Source: Eubacteriales bacterium
Lineage (GTDB): Bacteria > Bacillota > Clostridia > Lachnospirales > Lachnospiraceae
Assembly (NCBI GenBank): GCA_030536565.1
Contig: JAUNPT010000150.1
Location: forward strand, 1-5,073
Direction: 5' to 3'
Length of the DNA stretch: 5,073 nt
How positions within the stretch are numbered: position 1 is the stretch's first letter; each line of letters starts with the position of its first letter. The position numbers were made by a program, and so were the translations under genes. The notes below the pieces were generated by a model. The model was not told where the DNA came from. It saw only the letters and a list, made by a program, of their open reading frames with translations, and did no database searches. This document shows positions 4,444-5,073 of the stretch, one piece after another.

Positions 4444-5073
4444 TTAATCCTCCAAGGTATACATAAGCACAGATGCCAGCATCATTCCAGCTGTTTCTGT
4501 TCTAAGTATCCTCTTTCCAAGAGTAATAACCTCACAGCCTGCTGCCAGTGCTAAATCTAATTCCTCCTGGTCAAAGCCGCCCTCCGGCCCAATAAATATA
4601 CCAACCGACTGTCCTTGTTTTAGCTTCGATATAATACTCTTAGTCTTATCCATTCCCTCTGCACACTCATATGGCAAAAGCTTTACATCTATATCTTCTG
4701 CCATTTTTAATGCCTCTTTAAATGTTACAGGCATAGTAACCTCTGGCATAACGCTGCGCTTACTCTGTTTTGCAGCGCTTTCAGCAATGGCATTCCACCT
4801 TTTCACCTTGGAATCCGCCTTCTTTGCATCAAGCTTAACAACACTGCGTTTCATGGCAACAGGAATAATCTTAAAAACACCAAGCTCAATACACTTTTGG
4901 ATAATCAATTCCATCTTATCACCCTTAGGCAGTCCCTGAAACAGATATATTTTTGAAGGAAGCTCCCTGCCTTTTTCATCAACACTATCTATTTCAGCTC
5001 TTATATAATCTTCTGTCATTTCCGATATATGACAGTAATAATCCTTGTTATCTCCGATGCTGATTAAAACTTC
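4444..5073 (-). CDS. rsmE: RsmE: 16S rRNA m3U1498 methyltransferase (N-terminus outside the window)
   Basis: RsmE methylates N3 of U1498 in helix 44 of 16S rRNA with SAM, acting on the assembled 30S subunit. The visible part is 209 codons plus TAA; the frame stays open to the right edge (residues EVLISIGDNKDYYCHISE precede the first visible Met), so the ATG at 5019 is internal and roughly the first 35-40 residues of the usual ~245 are missing. The missing stretch and the first ~18 visible residues belong to the PUA-like RNA-binding domain. The SPOUT knot domain follows, with KGDKMELIIQKCIELG (visible 50-65), the W-x-x-I-A-E-S-A-A-K-Q-S-K-R stretch (about 93-106), GPEGGF (162-167) and LGKRILRTETAG (185-196), which together bind SAM. 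It is the first visible gene of the rsmE-desulfurase-thiI run; its promoter lies outside. In many Firmicutes prmA lies just upstream, which cannot be checked here. Confidence 0.95.
   Translation of the reverse strand, partial: EVLISIGDNKDYYCHISEMTEDYIRAEIDSVDEKGRELPSKIYLFQGLPKGDKMELIIQKCIELGVFKIIPVAMKRSVVKLDAKKADSKVKRWNAIAESAAKQSKRSVMPEVTMPVTFKEALKMAEDIDVKLLPYECAEGMDKTKSIISKLKQGQSVGIFIGPEGGFDQEELDLALAAGCEVITLGKRILRTETAGMMLASVLMYTLED

Noticed and set aside
4444..5019. Complete 191-residue RsmE starting at the ATG at 5019
   Set aside because: The frame continues open to the window edge with RsmE-like residues, and the family's N-terminal domain would be missing, so the gene is cut by the window and not short.

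Overview
The window is an AT-rich bacterial segment with strong AGGAGG-type ribosome-binding sites. Protein types and gene order point to a Clostridia-class Firmicute, most likely Lachnospiraceae; this is inferred from remembered family resemblance, with no search run. All major genes lie on the minus strand except one small plus-strand gene. From right to left (the direction of transcription) they are the 3' part of rsmE (16S rRNA m3U1498 methyltransferase, cut by the window edge), an IscS/NifS-type cysteine desulfurase, thiI (tRNA 4-thiouridine synthase), the convergent plus-strand gene for a small HPr-like protein, and mtaB (the ms2t6A37 tRNA methylthiotransferase).

Right block (1930-5073): rsmE, the desulfurase and thiI read as one operon. 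The rsmE-desulfurase gap is 27 nt. The desulfurase-thiI gap is 147 nt and holds two tandem copies of a structured repeat. The last copy supplies the thiI Shine-Dalgarno and could also hide it. Desulfurase and ThiI form a sulfur relay: cysteine sulfur goes to the desulfurase cysteine (Cys327), then to ThiI (Cys346/347), then to U8 of tRNA.

Centre (1436-1929): a divergent control region (1436-1567) holds two overlapping plus-strand promoters with near-consensus boxes and a minus-strand -10 for mtaB. The plus-strand gene encodes a 73-residue HPr-fold protein that lacks the phosphorylatable active-site histidine but keeps the regulatory-serine motif. Between it and thiI lies a 128-bp imperfect palindrome that fills almost the whole convergent gap and contains a terminator hairpin.

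Left block (1-1435): mtaB, followed without a visible terminator by a strong minus-strand promoter (TTGACA-N17-TATTAT). Its predicted transcript starts at a GC-rich hairpin and runs out of the window toward an unseen gene.

The theme is RNA modification for translation (m3U in 16S rRNA, s4U8 and ms2t6A37 in tRNA), with a degenerate PTS-like regulator embedded in it. I see no mobile-element gene, CRISPR array or defence system. The least explained parts are the repeat leader before thiI, the palindrome at 1799-1926 and the histidine-less HPr-like protein.
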